DNA from: Panorpa germanica
Taxonomy: Eukaryota; Arthropoda; Insecta; Mecoptera; Panorpidae
Reading direction: 5' to 3'
DNA: 64,000 bases
Assembly (NCBI GenBank): GCA_963678705.1
Contig: OY783221.1
Coordinates: 3,596,001 to 3,660,000 of the forward strand
The notes under the pieces are model-generated. The model was given only the letters and a program-made list of their open reading frames with translations. It did no database searches and was not told the DNA's origin. Position 1 is the first letter of the stretch. Each line of letters opens with the position of its first letter. A program made the translations under genes and the position numbers. Below, piece after piece: positions 35,580-47,847 of the stretch.

Positions 35580-36369
35580 CTAGCTTTTACCCCCGTCGCA
35601 AGCGACGTTTGTTTTTTGTGAGTGGCTTGAATTTCAAGTCAAAATTTAATTTTTAAATTGAAATAATAAATAAACTCGTCCTATATTGATTTAACATTTA
35701 ATAACAATTAATTTTTCATACAAACTGACTAAGAAAATACATTTTTTATATCAAAATAAAAAATATTTTGAATTTATGCGACAACTTTTTTTCAAAATTT
35801 GGGATTTCTTTTTCGATTCGTAAATAAGTTGCCAAGGTTAGGCTATATACAAAATTTCAACTTTCTAGCACAATTTTTACTCTCGGCAAATACTGCCCCC
35901 GTGCCCCCTAATAAAATTTTAAAATTTTGAATTTTTTTTTTATTAATAATATACTTAATTATTCTAGAATCCAGAAAATGAATTTTCTCCAAAGTTCCCT
36001 ACCGGGCCCCCGAATTTTTTTTAACCCCCCCTTTTTCAATTTTTGAAATTCTAATTTTTGAGAAATGTCAGCATTGAATACCCTAATACACATGCAAAAT
36101 TTCAACTTTCTATCTTATACGAATTAAAAGTAATACAGCAAAAAAGGGATCACTTTTTTTCCAGTTTTTCCAAAATGACGGGTTTCCAGGAAATTCAGGG
36201 AAAAATCCGGGGACGCCAAAAGTCTTAGAATTTTTTTCTCTACGAAATAGGAAATTTTTAAAAACTTCCCTAGAGCCGTTTTCGAGATGCCATACAAAAT
36301 TCGAACCAAACATATAAACACATAAACATATAAGAATATAAATATATACTTGGGACTTTATAATATACT
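35580..36369 (-). mobile_element. Helitron, downstream unit of a head-to-tail pair
   Basis: On the minus strand it ends in hairpin CGTCGC-TT-GCGACG, GGGGTAAAAG and CTAG (35580-35583) next to a T, identical to the terminus at 22116-22143. Its body (GGCGTCCCCGG, TGTCAGCATTGAATA read on the plus strand, GGGGGCACGG on the minus) aligns with 21137-22143. Its 5' side starts TATATTATAAAGTCC directly abutting the 3' hairpin region of the upstream unit at about 36370, without the usual TC. Confidence 0.8.
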
Positions 36370-37158
36370 TGAGTTTACCCCCTTCGCAATGCGACGTCTT
36401 TTTGGCGTGTATCATTTGAATCCAATAAAATAATTTGTAATTAAATTTCATATTTAACTGTTCTATTTTTAAATTGAAATAATAAATAAACTCGCGCACA
36501 TATACACACATATAAGTTGACTAAAAAAATATTATTTTTTTATCAAAATAAAAAATATTTTCAATTTATGCGTTATTTGACCAACTTTTTTTCAAAATTT
36601 GGGATTTTTTTTTTCGATTCGTAAATAAGTTACCAAGGTTAGCCTATATACAAAATTTCAACTTTCTAGCACAATTTTTACTCTCGGAAAATACTGCCCC
36701 CGTGCCCCCAAATAAAATTTTGAAATTTTGAATTTTTTTTTATTAATAATATACTTAATTATTCTACAATCCAGAATATGAACTTTCTCCAAAGTTCCCT
36801 ACCGGGCCCCCGAATTTCTTCAACCCCCCCTTTTTCTATTTTTGAAATTCTAATTTTTGAGAAATGTCAGCATTAAATAGCTTAATACACATGCAAAATT
36901 TCAACTTTCTATCTTTTACGACTTGAAAGTAATACAGCAAAAAAGGGATCACTTTTTTTCCAGTTTTTCCAAAATTACGGGTTTCCAGGAAATTCAGGGG
37001 AAAATTCGGGGACGGCAAAAGTCTTAGAATTTTTTTCTCTACGAAATAGGAAATTTTTAAAAACTTCCATGGAGCCGTTTTCGAGCTACCATACGAATCG
37101 CGTAAACATATAAACATATAAGAAAACAAACATACACCTCGGACATTATAATATAGGA
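36370..37158 (-). mobile_element. Helitron, upstream unit of a head-to-tail pair
   Basis: The 5' end on the minus strand is TCCTATATTATAATGTCCGA (from 37158), preceded by A (37159 complement). The body parallels the 21137-22143 copy. The 3' side has the alternative terminator (CACGCCAAAAAGACG, a slightly decayed hairpin, GGGGGTAAACTC) and no CTAG, running straight into the next unit. Outer flanks of the composite (A before 37158, T after 35580) again fit one A^T insertion of the whole pair. A 133-codon open frame (36110-36511) crosses the junction and is not considered a gene. Confidence 0.8.
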
Positions 37159-38865
37159 TTTAATAAAGTAAAAAGAATTGAAAAATATTCAAGTATTCAA
37201 ATATTCAAACGTTTACCTTAACTAATTTATGACCGATGTAATATTCGTTTAACAGTGAAACATATAAATCATCAATGTTCAAAGTACTTATTTTAATGAG
37301 AAATCTGTACTATTTTAAGAGCCTATAGAGTAAGAAAAGTTTACAAATTTAAATGATTTAATGGACCAAATTATTAATATCAATTTATTAAGTAATGTTA
37401 TTTGTAAATTTATATCTTTAGAATTAAGTAATTTGTAAATTTTTAGTAACTAAAAATTTGCGTTTTATTTGACTTTAAAATGCGGTATAGTTCTTTTCTC
37501 TAAGACTAACAGAATCTAAGATAACCTCCTTTAAAAAATCTCGCGTTATTAAAATTAAGCCGAACACAATTTTGAAACACTATTATTACAGATAGATAAA
37601 TAAATTAAAATAGAAAAAGAAATCACTTCTATTGTATATCATATTTTTATTAGATAAGTTTACCAATAAATTATCTTAACCATGAAATATTAGAATCTAT
37701 TCTTTTAAACCGAGCCTGCAACTCCATTTTTTGTTGTTATTTCACATGGATATAATATATGACAAATATATATATTTTATATCTTTTAGCTTCTTCTTTA
37801 GATATTCTCGTATATTTTTCGCGGAACATATATTTTTCAATTTGGATTTACATTTATTATCAAAATATAGAAATATTTATTTACTCACGTAAAAAATTTC
37901 ATTGCAATTTAATAAGAAATATTTCAAACAGTTTACGATGGTATGTTGTATTTCAGTCAAGAAAACAACATTAAATTAAAGGATATAATAAATATTTGTC
38001 TGTTCTGAATGTATATAATATGTGTATGAATGTACGAGTATATGTACATATAGAATGTTTGCATCTTAAAATTTGTGTATAGAGATTAGATTCAAATATA
38101 GTCCAGGAAATTAAGTTTTTTGTTAGTGCTTGGAACTAAAATTATTAGTTGAATAATCTTTCTTGCTATATAGGTAGTTATCTTCGTATTAGGCAGTTGA
38201 TTTCTTTTTTAAGTTATTATCTACAGTATTACACACTTTGGTAATAGTGCAACTTGCATAATTTTTAGTGCATAAGCGATGGATGCACATTTCAATCTGC
38301 ATTCTTATCAATTCTGACTAAAGCTCAAACTAAAATTATGAAATAGTTGATTAGTCCTATTGAGATAAAGATTCCCATGTTTCTATTTTGTTGAGCAAGT
38401 ACATCGATCAACTAAACTTGACAATAAATCGTCAATATTTTAAAAAAAGGTTAAATATATTTGTGGTTTATAATTTCTTACAGTCATTTTTTCATGTAGC
38501 TTAGCTTGACTATAAACAAATATCTGTTAGCAGAGATTTAACCACTGGAGATAAAAGATGTATTTTTCTGATATCTTGATTTATATAGACTGATGAGAAA
38601 CATCCGCGAAACTGAGTTTTATCGGATTTCCTGATAAACTGAGAAAAAAATAACTGATATGCTGCTTATATATATACATATAACTATATACAGAATAAGG
38701 CCGCAAAATAACATTTGTTCATATAGATATAATAAATTTTGTAGGAACTTATGTATTAATGTAAGATGTTGAAAAAAAAGAAGAAAACTAAGAGACTATG
38801 TTTTGACTTTACTGAAAATATAATCCGAGATACGTCAAGGGTTCTGAATTTATATCGTAAAGTAT
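37159..38865. other. non-coding DNA, nothing convincing
   Basis: The string CTGATGAG..CGAAAC near 38590-38612 superficially resembles a hammerhead core but lacks the helices (see rejected items). No genes. Confidence 0.45.
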
Positions 38866-38891
38866 GGGAGAGTGGGAGAATGGGAACTGGG
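38866..38891 (+). other. potential G-quadruplex (plus strand)
   Basis: Four GGG runs (38866, 38874, 38882, 38889) are separated by loops of 5, 5 and 4 bases, a textbook G3N1-7 pattern in AT-rich DNA. No gene context is visible. Confidence 0.8.
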
Positions 38892-39412
38892 AGGTGTGTA
38901 ATGTAGGTGGAACGCGCTAAAAGTGGATTCACAATAAAAACACCGGTTTAAATACTTCAAACAAAAGATTATGAATAGGGAATTAGTACTGGATGAATGA
39001 ACTGAATGTTATGTATGTAGTTGATATATAGGAAATAAAATAAATACATTTATATGTTTGATGTAAGTACCATAATAAGGAGAATAAATAATTAAAAGCT
39101 CATATTCCTCAAACAAACGCAAAAACAAGCTTTAGCGTTACATAGAAAAACAGCAGAACATGGCGAATAAACTTAATCTGTATTTGAATGTACAAAAAGA
39201 TACGCAGAAGCGGCTTGTGTGTTGTTAACACATGGTTCATAGAAAATGAAGGAAACAGGAAATTCGCGTAAATATTTTATATTAATTTTTGTTAGTGATA
39301 GCAGCATCAGTAGGACTTTATTCTTAATTACATTTAACAATGTCCATTACCATTGTTAACATTAGGCAATTTTTAAATGGACTACTTTTGTAACAAACTT
39401 TCTTAACATGAA
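38892..39412. other. non-coding spacer
   Basis: No recognised features between the G-quadruplex and the half-LINE. Confidence 0.45.
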
Positions 39413-39860
39413 TTTTCTCTTTTTTTTCTTTTTTTTAGAATTTGAGGCGTGTTCAACATCAAGGTCATGTTCGCCTGAAGTTATTTTATTTTGGTTAAAT
39501 TTTAATATCAATTAGAAATATGTCATCACTCTTCCAGATGCCTGCAATCTTTGTTATGTATCCGTTTATGTATGGTTTTAATGTTTATCTAAGTTGCTTG
39601 CTAGTTTTATAAATTTTGTTTTCATTTTACTGCTCTGTAGTTTGCGATATAGATCACGTAAATAAGTTTTCGGGTATTTAATTATTTCGTTTTTTCATGC
39701 GAGTCTTGTATGAATTTTTTTAGGTTATTAAAATCCATTGTGTATTTCTTTGGGTGCTTAATTATTATCTTTTTTAGGGGCTCCAACTCTGCATCTATTT
39801 CGCATGAGTATTTTTGATTGCTACTGGGTTTCTTCTTTTTTGGACATGATTTTTTTAGAA
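39413..39860 (-). pseudogene. Jockey-type non-LTR ORF1 C-terminus joined to 3' tail (half-LINE)
   Basis: On the minus strand a lysine-rich frame includes EPLKKI, KHPKKYTMDFNNLKKFI and QDSHEKTK then a stop at 39682. Shifting one frame, it continues KYPKTYLRDLYRKL and KTKFIKLASNLDKH to a stop at 39578. The pattern NF-x-x-LK-x-F, IY/LY and KxxFxKL is that of the C-terminal part of Jockey-like ORF1 nucleic acid-binding proteins. About 130 bases later comes an A-rich tail (39413-39436). The last 65-70 bases before that tail match the 3' end of the ORF2-bearing element at 60738-61430. ORF2 is missing entirely, as in mammalian HAL1 half-LINEs. Degenerate and inactive. Confidence 0.6.
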
Positions 39861-40072
39861 CATTTTTTAACCAACCATTAGGCTATACCTTCTAGCGGAC
39901 ATACGTAGCTTAATTTAGAAACTACCAGTCTTTAAAAATCGTACAATATTAACAGGTGCCCTTAAAAAATTACAAAAATAGAGTAGTCAGTTTATTTAAT
40001 TTATGAATTTATTTCGTACCATCAAGTAAGACCATAAGATACGGAAAATTCAGTCAATAGGTAAAAGTAGTA
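39861..40072. other. short non-coding spacer
   Basis: Nothing recognised. Confidence 0.5.
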
Positions 40073-40286
40073 TAGTCAAAATCACGATAGATAGGCGGTG
40101 ACTTATACTTAAAATAGGTTATAAGAGCGGTATAAATGTATAATACGATAATGAATTTTGTCTTATTCGTTTCTATATATATTATAGAAAAATAAATAAA
40201 TCAGTGCTTTTTAGTTATATCAGCAGTTTAAATCCCACAACTTGTTTTAAATATGAGTCACCGCCGAACTCTCGTAACTTCAACCA
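40073..40286 (-). mobile_element. MITE-B copy, 214 bp, inverted, TA-flanked
   Basis: Left end TAGTCAAAATCACGATAG; right-end complement TGGTTGAAGTTACGAGAGTT. TA on both sides (40071-40072, 40287-40288). The interior matches 29407-29620 in reverse, including complement of TGGGGTATAAACTGC-type sequence and TCTTATTCGTTTCTATATA. Confidence 0.85.
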
Positions 40287-41885
40287 TATTTCACTTTTTT
40301 ATTATATTTTTTTAAAAATATGCTGCAATATAAATATTTCAGAAATATTATTTGAATTTCATTTTTAATATTATGAAATTAATTTTGAAGAAGTCATTTC
40401 TAGTGGAGGCATATGTGTCCATATCCAAACTTTTAATAAGGTATGTGGTATAATATATCCACCCAGGTATTTATATGAATATTTTGAGAATTTAATACGG
40501 TGTATGTATGTATATGTATATAAGGTATGTATGTATATAAGGAATTAACATATGTTATTCTAAGAAGAATTAAATTAATATACTAAATTTACTTACAAAC
40601 GTTGTGTATATGTATTTTTATGTCATCCACATGCCTTTAACACTGAACCTTTCAAAACCCTTGTTATATAAAAATAAAGTTTCATGCAACATCGTTCAGA
40701 AAATTGTGAGTTGTACTTTAAAAAACTTTAAGAAGAAACTAAAGACAGACAATAAATGAATAAAAATGTCGTTGGCATTACTTTTATTATTCCAAAGAGA
40801 AAAATTAATGAATAAATTATTGGTTAAGTTATTGCCAAAATAAAAAAACTAAACGAACGCAGGTTGAAACTCAAATTGAAAATACTATGTCGTAATTTGA
40901 AAAAAGAACACAACGAAATTAGAATTTCAAACGCTGGTATAAAACTATACTATTTATTGATAAAGCTGTTTATCAGGACGTAAAGTGTATAATTATTTTT
41001 TAATTCATCGCAATGTTGTAGAAGATATTAACGTTTAAAAGGATCATTTTATTTTTTTATTATATAAAGGAATAAATTATTTAATTTAAAAATAGAATTT
41101 GAAATGGAAATTCGAATTATTTTGTTTTATTTAAATCAAAAATACTAAACGCTAGTAACGTTTAATTAAGAACAATGTTGAAATAATTAATAAACAACAT
41201 TAAATATAGACAAATAATTAAATTCAACAAAAGTTTGTCTTACATTATTGCAAGTGTTCTGTAAGCGTTGGGTTTCCCTCCCCTCCATCTCTGTTCTATG
41301 CTGAATGATCGGTAAACTAAGGAAGACCCGTCCGTTAAAACTTTGTAATGTTCGAAATTGAACTTTTGATTGATATAGCGTGTTACGTGAATGGATCCTA
41401 TCTCCTAAATGTATCCATTACTAATAAGAGCTTTAACAAATTACCATTAGCAGAGAGTGCGTCGAAAGTAGGGGGGCAGGAAGAAAGCTGAGGATGAGGA
41501 AGAAGGAATCAGAAGCGACCTTCTCAATATGACAAGAAATACTTGTATCATGGACAGTTTTAAACTTTTATATATAAAAGTATTTTTACAACAAGATGTG
41601 ATATCACAGATCCTTAGAAGGGTGTTTAGTTACATAATTTACAAAGGGTTTCTAAAGAGTATCGATATCTTCATTAAAAAATTACTAAAATTCAAAAAGC
41701 AACATTAATTATTCATATCTTATAATGTACCTACATTGTACCTTCAATTTTGTTAAAAGCCTTTTAAAAAATCTTGTTTATAAAATTATTTTTTCATGGA
41801 AATTGAAAAATGTATAAATGTTTTAAAAACTCGTGAAACACTTATAATATAGTATCTGGGTTCTTCTTTATTCTTCTATATATAG
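40287..41885. other. non-coding DNA with a short (GTAT)n patch
   Basis: An imperfect GTAT/ATAAGG repeat lies at 40500-40541. A purine-rich patch lies at about 41466-41510. No genes. Confidence 0.45.
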
Positions 41886-42352
41886 AGGCCAGAACTTAAA
41901 AACAAATTTTTCCAATCGAACGACCTTGGGAAAACTTTCTCTGGCCTAGAAACTACGAAATTTTTTGCCTTTTTTGTTCTTTTCAAATATTTTGTCAGTG
42001 GTGGGTTCTAGAAATTTGGTAGCTATTATCAATCTTAGAAAGGACTAATTTTTGAACAAAAGGTCACCTACGTTGAGTGTTTCTGTAACTGACATTTAGT
42101 CCTGTTAGCTTTGTGTTTTCGGCTCACCAACTTGAAGAAAATGTTCTATTTTTCCTAACGATCGAGAAGATATAAAGCTAAATATTTTTCAAAATTTTCA
42201 TTTCTTAAAATTTGATAATAGCTGTCAAAGATAAAGACACAGTCAATGTCGTGATATTAGAAAAAAAATGCCAAAAATTTCTTGGTTTCTAGGTCACAGA
42301 AAATTTTCTCAAGGTTATTTGAATTGGGAAATTTGATTGTTCAATACTGGCC
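41886..42352. mobile_element. 467-bp foldback element (arms span almost the whole element)
   Basis: The left end GGCCAGAAC and complement of the right end GGCCAGTATT begin arms of about 200 bases. Shared stretches include ACCTTG-GAAAA, CCTAGAAAC, GAAATTTTT, GCTATTATCAA and TTCTTAAG-like text, roughly 65-70% alike by eye. The centre is around 42110. No coding capacity and no convincing target duplication. Age is suggested by arm divergence. Confidence 0.65.
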
Positions 42353-43858
42353 CCAATTTCTAATACTCAACCTTTATCACGGTAAACTGTACCTAGCTTA
42401 TGAACTATTATTACAAAAAGCAGAATAATACATTATTCTTTACAAGTAATATTATTGAAAACAATTCTAATAATATTAAATAATGAAAAAGATGAGAGAT
42501 GGAATTACCATCAGACTAACATTTTAAGAACTGTTAGGATTCAAAGACATGTTTGATTTAATACAGAATCGTGCTATAAGTAATATAGGTTAGATTTGTT
42601 ATGTTGAATGAACTTATAGACCCTTATAAATGGTTCAAGTGTTAATAAGAATAGAAGAAAAAATATTGATAAAAAATATCAAGGTTAATAAAAGTGAAAT
42701 GATAACAAAAGCAAGAAAAAATCAATTTATGTTATTATATTTGAAGTATTTAATATAGATAGATAAGAGGATGAAGTAAGAGCAAATAGAACAAATAGTT
42801 TGCATTAGAAATCACAAAATGACAAAGAAATCTATGATAAGAAAATAAAAGAAATACGTAGTGTTGGATATATTAAAACTACAAAGAAAGGTTATTTTAT
42901 TTTACTTTGATTTTATTTTCTAATTGTAACTTATTCAAAATTACTTGTATATCTAATTGCATATCTGTATTATTATTTTGTATAATTTAAGACTAAGTCA
43001 ACAGTCAAATTGTTAATTTTGTAAATTTTTACTATTTTTAAAGGGTAAGATTTAATTTACTTCCAACATTTATACTTATAAACCAGCTTGTATAATAAAT
43101 CCAACAAACTTAACACAATTTAATTAATTTTATCGAATTGCAATATAATAAAACTAAAACTATATGACTCAATAAAAGTATACATTTTATTGAATGTAGT
43201 ATAGTATATATTTTATTGATTTCGTAAATGCTCTAAGAGATAACAGAAACATAAGAATTTCAATGACCAATCCACAGCTTTTCACAAATGTGTTCTTATG
43301 TTAAGGCGAGAGTTTATGTAAGGATCATATGACGACGTGCGCGTTTTACGTAGAAAAATTTATAGAAAAATGTAACAATATTTATGCGATTTTCAATTGG
43401 CATAAGCCAGTCTTTTTCATAATTTGTTTAAAGGTATACAAGCTGTAATTTAAATTAATATTACGCATACTTTATTTTGTAATATTTCTGACAACATGTA
43501 AGTAAAAAATTAAATCTGATTTACACAATTACATTAACTCAAAATGTTCAACCAAATGTTACGAGTTATTTGTGGATGAGTGCATTTGAAAAACGTAAAT
43601 CTCTCTTTCTCTCGCGGTTGTCAATCACTCAACAACATTTTCTGGATTCGAAAGAAAGTAGTCCTAACTAATGTACCCATAAGACATATAACTATACTCT
43701 CATTCATTTTAAAAATCTTAGCTTTTATGATACAAGTAAAGCCTCTATAAAACTTTCACGACACTTTTAAGCACTAACTTTAATGTAAAACAACCATTAT
43801 AGTTCAAAATAAGACATCAAACACATGTAGGACAACACAGACACATTTAATAGGACCC
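42353..43858. other. non-coding DNA, nothing recognised
   Basis: AT-rich and purine-rich DNA with no recognised element. Confidence 0.45.
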
Positions 43859-43950
43859 AATTTCTATAAAAGTGTACTATATATTGATAAACTTGGCTAC
43901 CAGAACCTCAAATGTCTATTTATTTTTAATAACACGAGATATTAACAATA
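43859..43950 (+). repeat. interspersed repeat D, copy 3
   Basis: AATTTCTATAAAAGTGTACT, then CTTGGCTACCAGAACCTCAA and ATTAACAATAT match copies at 4550 and 27321 (inverted). Confidence 0.65.
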
Positions 43951-45726
43951 TATCCAAAGCTATAGAAAATGCCACTGCGTGGTACGTCACTTCTGCTGAT
44001 TTTCCATTTCTTTTATATAAGAGTGGTACGAGCTGAGATGTGTATCCCATCAAGTTTTATATTACGAAGGTTATGAAAAAAGTATAATAATCTCGTGTAC
44101 TAAATTCTTGTGTTGCAGAGCTAAAACATGCGGAAAAACTTAAATTTAAAATTAATTAAAGACGTTTTAATCAATAATTAAAGAATTTCAATCAATAAAT
44201 AAAAAAACGACCCCTAAAAAATGATTTCGCAAACCCATTAACGTATTGCCAGAGACGTTGGGTATTTTTCCATTTTCTGCAAAGGAACTAATTCCATAAT
44301 TGCTATTAATATTTAGCGTAAGCTAAAGGGTTGCTCGTTAATTCGAGAAAAAACCTTTGAACTCCCCTATTTTGTTGTCATCTTGTACATCCACCCCTTT
44401 CAGACATTCTTATATTATATACGACATCCCCTTTATCTATTTCAAGTCACCGTTTATTCGTTAAAGCCTATTTACGGTAAACTAGCTGCATTTTAGGGGT
44501 AGTAAAAACACTGCTAAAACATGAACATTTTATTACATGCAAGTTTCATCTTGTTTTTTTATGTTAATAATGACTTCTAATGTTTATAAGAAGAGATTGA
44601 GTTAATAAACTATTTTAAGACTGCTCACCCACTTTTATACGAGTAAATATCATTTTACTGTCGTGGAAACATGACTACCATAGTAAATAGGGGTTTAAAG
44701 TTTCCAACTTCTTGTAAACTCTCTTCCTTATTATTAATTCCTTTTCTTTCCCCATTTACTTCGTTGACGTAGCGTCTTACCTGAAAAATAAAATAACATA
44801 GAATTATTATGATGAAAAATAATTTTTAGAAATTGTAAAATGTCAAGTTGAAAGTAATTTTCTTTTTGTTTTTGTGGTCACAATGCTTGAATATAGTATA
44901 TTGCGATGAATTATGGGAAATTCTGTTTTAGGTTGGCACATTCATTCCAAATGGTCATCTAAAGTGCCAGAGATATTTGGCATCTGATTTCTTAAAATAG
45001 TTTTTTATTGTCTGGAACAATTGTATTGTCTATTATGCTATTGATTTATATATATTAAAGCGTCACAAAAAAAACGGTCTTACAAATTTTGTCAACACTA
45101 TTTTTACATAAAAATGAATTGAAACATTTTTCTATAATACAATTTTGTCATAACAAACTTTTTAATCTATTCCCGTCCACATACCTACATCTGATCATAT
45201 GGTATACCATACGTTGTTAACATATAACAAGTTTAAAATAAAAATTAATAATAAAATTTTCCATATACTTGTAACACTATCATCCAACTTTTCCAGACTT
45301 TTCATCTACCCAATTCCCATATCTAGTGAAATGCATATAATTTTCATTACTAGGTCATTCTTGCGAGAATTTTCTAATAGTTTAAAGTTTAAAGTAACAA
45401 GAAAAAATGAAACAGAATTCATAATTTATTATATTTAATATAAAACATAAAAATGAACCAGAAATTAATTGAATGGAAAACTTGGTTAAGTGTAAATGAA
45501 GTTCCAAAAAAGAAGAAGAAGAAGAACTTTATAAAACTAATAATTTCATAAGTTTTGAAAGTCATAAAAAGAAATATAATGGATATTAATCTCTTTCTTC
45601 ATTTTGAAATATCTGTCTAGTCAATTATATTTCAATAAACGATTTATTATATAATTTATATTAAATTATTTCTATGGAATTTTTATGGGATGAAGATATT
45701 GCTATATGGGTTGTGAACCTTAACAT
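43951..45726. other. non-coding DNA, nothing recognised
   Basis: An open frame at 45199-45438 has no recognisable motif. No other feature was found. Confidence 0.45.
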
Positions 45727-45748
45727 AATTTCTATAAAACTGTACTAT
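45727..45748 (+). repeat. repeat D, truncated copy 4
   Basis: AATTTCTATAAAACTGTACT is the D start; the match ends after about 22 bases where the A/T-rich 3' tail of the adjacent non-LTR fossil begins, as if the retroelement had inserted into D. Confidence 0.45.
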
Positions 45749-46495
45749 GAATATATATATATTTTTATATCTATTTATTTATTTTCCTTTGACTTTTATT
45801 CGTCATAGCCACCATCAAACATTTTTTATACATATTTTACAATTTATAATTCTATTTTACAAATTTCTAAATATTTAAATAGTTCACTAATTAATTTTGA
45901 ATCACTTTACAAAAATTTCATATTAACAGGAAAAGTTTTAATCACATCTAATATATCACTATTGAATTTTGATCTTTGCAAACTATAATTTATGCATTCA
46001 AATAAAATATGATCCAAAGTTCCTTCTTCACCACATTGACATCTATCGTCGGATTTAATATTAATTTTGTACAGATGAGTGTGGAGTTTTTATGATTACT
46101 TTTGATTCTGATTATAGTTGATATAATTTTGCGGGACTCATTTCTAAACCATCTTTTCTTACTTAAATTTGGATGTAACATCTTTTCCTTTTAATTGACT
46201 TTTGTTAATGAAATCTTGGTTTCTTAAATTGAAGTATAATTTTTTGATTAAATTAAAAATTTTATATGCAGGTAATTTCACATTCATCTCAATTTATTAA
46301 TTCCTTTGCCAATTTATCCGCAATTTCGTTTCCTCTTATTCCATTATGTCCCGGTATCCACATAAATTTTAAGGTATTATTGTTGTTTATTATATTGAAA
46401 TACAGCTCGTTAATTTTGCATGTCAAAATATCATTATTTGATTTGTGATCATTAGAATTTAAATTTTTTAAAACACTTAAAGAAAATTTAAATTA
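45749..46495 (-). pseudogene. RNase H-type non-LTR retrotransposon, ORF2 3' end
   Basis: On the minus strand, in order: an RNase H segment with LSVLKNLN (the Asp before it has been lost) and FMWIPGHNGIRGNEIADKLA, giving the GH and NE-AD-LAK signature; a stretch ending in stops; then RIKSNH, and after a frameshift KLHTHLYKI and DDRCQCGEEGTLDHILFEC (frame 45907-46077). The last is the C-terminal Cys-rich (CxC...H...C) domain of elements in the I/R1/LOA group, which carry RNase H after the reverse transcriptase. The 3' tail is AAATAAATA-like (about 45760-45785 on the complement). The upstream part is cut by a TA microsatellite at 46499. Several stops and shifts: inactive. Confidence 0.75.
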
Positions 46496-46498
46496 AAC

Positions 46499-46500
46499 TA

Positions 46501-46563
<63 letters not shown>
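46499..46563. repeat. (TA)n microsatellite
   Basis: About 30 TA units with one imperfect TATTAT near the start. It abuts the truncated 5' side of the non-LTR fossil. Confidence 0.95.
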
Positions 46564-46569
<6 letters not shown>

Positions 46570-47371
46570 AATATATATAGTAATATTTTATTAAATTATA
46601 TTTGTACCACATAATAAATATAATTAAGTAAATAATTATTACTTGTATGTTCAATTTTCTTAAATAAATTGTATGGTTTTGTCACATAACCGATTTATGT
46701 GACGTTATTTACTTGATATATTCACGTATATTGCGAATATTATGATATAAAAATAAGATACGTGTGATAACGATTTGCCTTTGTTTCGATCCATAAAATA
46801 CATTTCTTCCCCTGAAATATAGGCTAAACAGTAAACACCCGAACAACTATGAAAGTCCATGCACAGCCCATTAGAAACACGCATTGCCGGTGATAAAATA
46901 AACAAAAACATACTATTGAATGCTTTATTGTTGGAAAAGTAAGGGCTACCGCATACGTGACTAACATCCGTAATATAAAAAAATACTGTTTAGTATGTAA
47001 TTCTCATTTAAACAAAACAAAGAAGTCAGTTTTTATTATGCGAAAATCAGTTTGGGATATGAATAAATCAGCCGAGTAGACCGCGCTTCAAATGTTATAT
47101 TACATCGCGCGCAATGAACGTTAAGTTATAAAAGAAATTTATGGGAGAGATATTGAAAGCTAAGTCTACTTTTAATTCGATGTACGATATAGGTATGAGA
47201 CACGTTTATCAACACTCGAAATTTTGAAATTAATTAAAGTAGAGTCACTAAAATTACGATAACTCGTAAACTAATAGTCAAACTGTCATGAAATTTTGGC
47301 ATATATCGTTTGAAGGTTGGTGCTTTATAAAAAGAAAAGTGTCGACACCTATATGTCATCTTACGTACTTC

Positions 47372-47373
<2 letters not shown>
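46564..47373. other. non-coding DNA
   Basis: Around 47250-47320 the text (AAATTACGATAACTCGTAAA, TCATGAAATTTTGGCA) resembles decayed insect transposon sequence but has no partner here. Confidence 0.4.

Positions 47374-47444
<71 letters not shown>
47374..47444. repeat. (TA)n microsatellite
   Basis: About 34 TA units, the longest in the window, followed by a short duplicated CCCTTGTAT motif (47445, 47465). Confidence 0.97.
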
Positions 47445-47446
<2 letters not shown>

Positions 47447-47847
47447 CTTGTATATTATATATCACCCTTGTATTTTGTTCATGATAATAAAGAAGAAGAT
47501 CACTTTAAGCACTCCTAACATTAAATATGATATATTGTATAATTCATTCCGGAAATCTTTGTCGATTTATACAGCTTAAGATGACTGTGTGTGAAAACTA
47601 CCAACTAGTGTCTATAAACCACACTACAAATTATATACACTTTATGTAATATCAATTGAACTATATTTGTACGTGTTTAGAATATTGAAGAATACTGGTA
47701 AAATAAAATATATGTGATGTAAGAAATATTGTTGATAAATTTAATATACTCGAGTGACAAAAAGGACCAGTGGAAGAATTATATCTTGCTGTTGCATCAA
47801 ATTTAGAATAGAAATTGTAATTAGAAATGCTTTCACTGGTGAGAACT

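Noticed and set aside
36110..36511. 133-codon open frame, minus strand
   Set aside because: It crosses the junction of two Helitron units and overlaps another frame; it is a product of repeat structure, not a gene.
38585..38650. Hammerhead ribozyme-like core CTGATGAG..CGAAAC
   Set aside because: Helix II cannot form beyond one pair, helix I lacks a partner, and the expected cleavage-site UH is not placed after helix III; the nearby TTTATC/GATAAA hairpin alone is insufficient.
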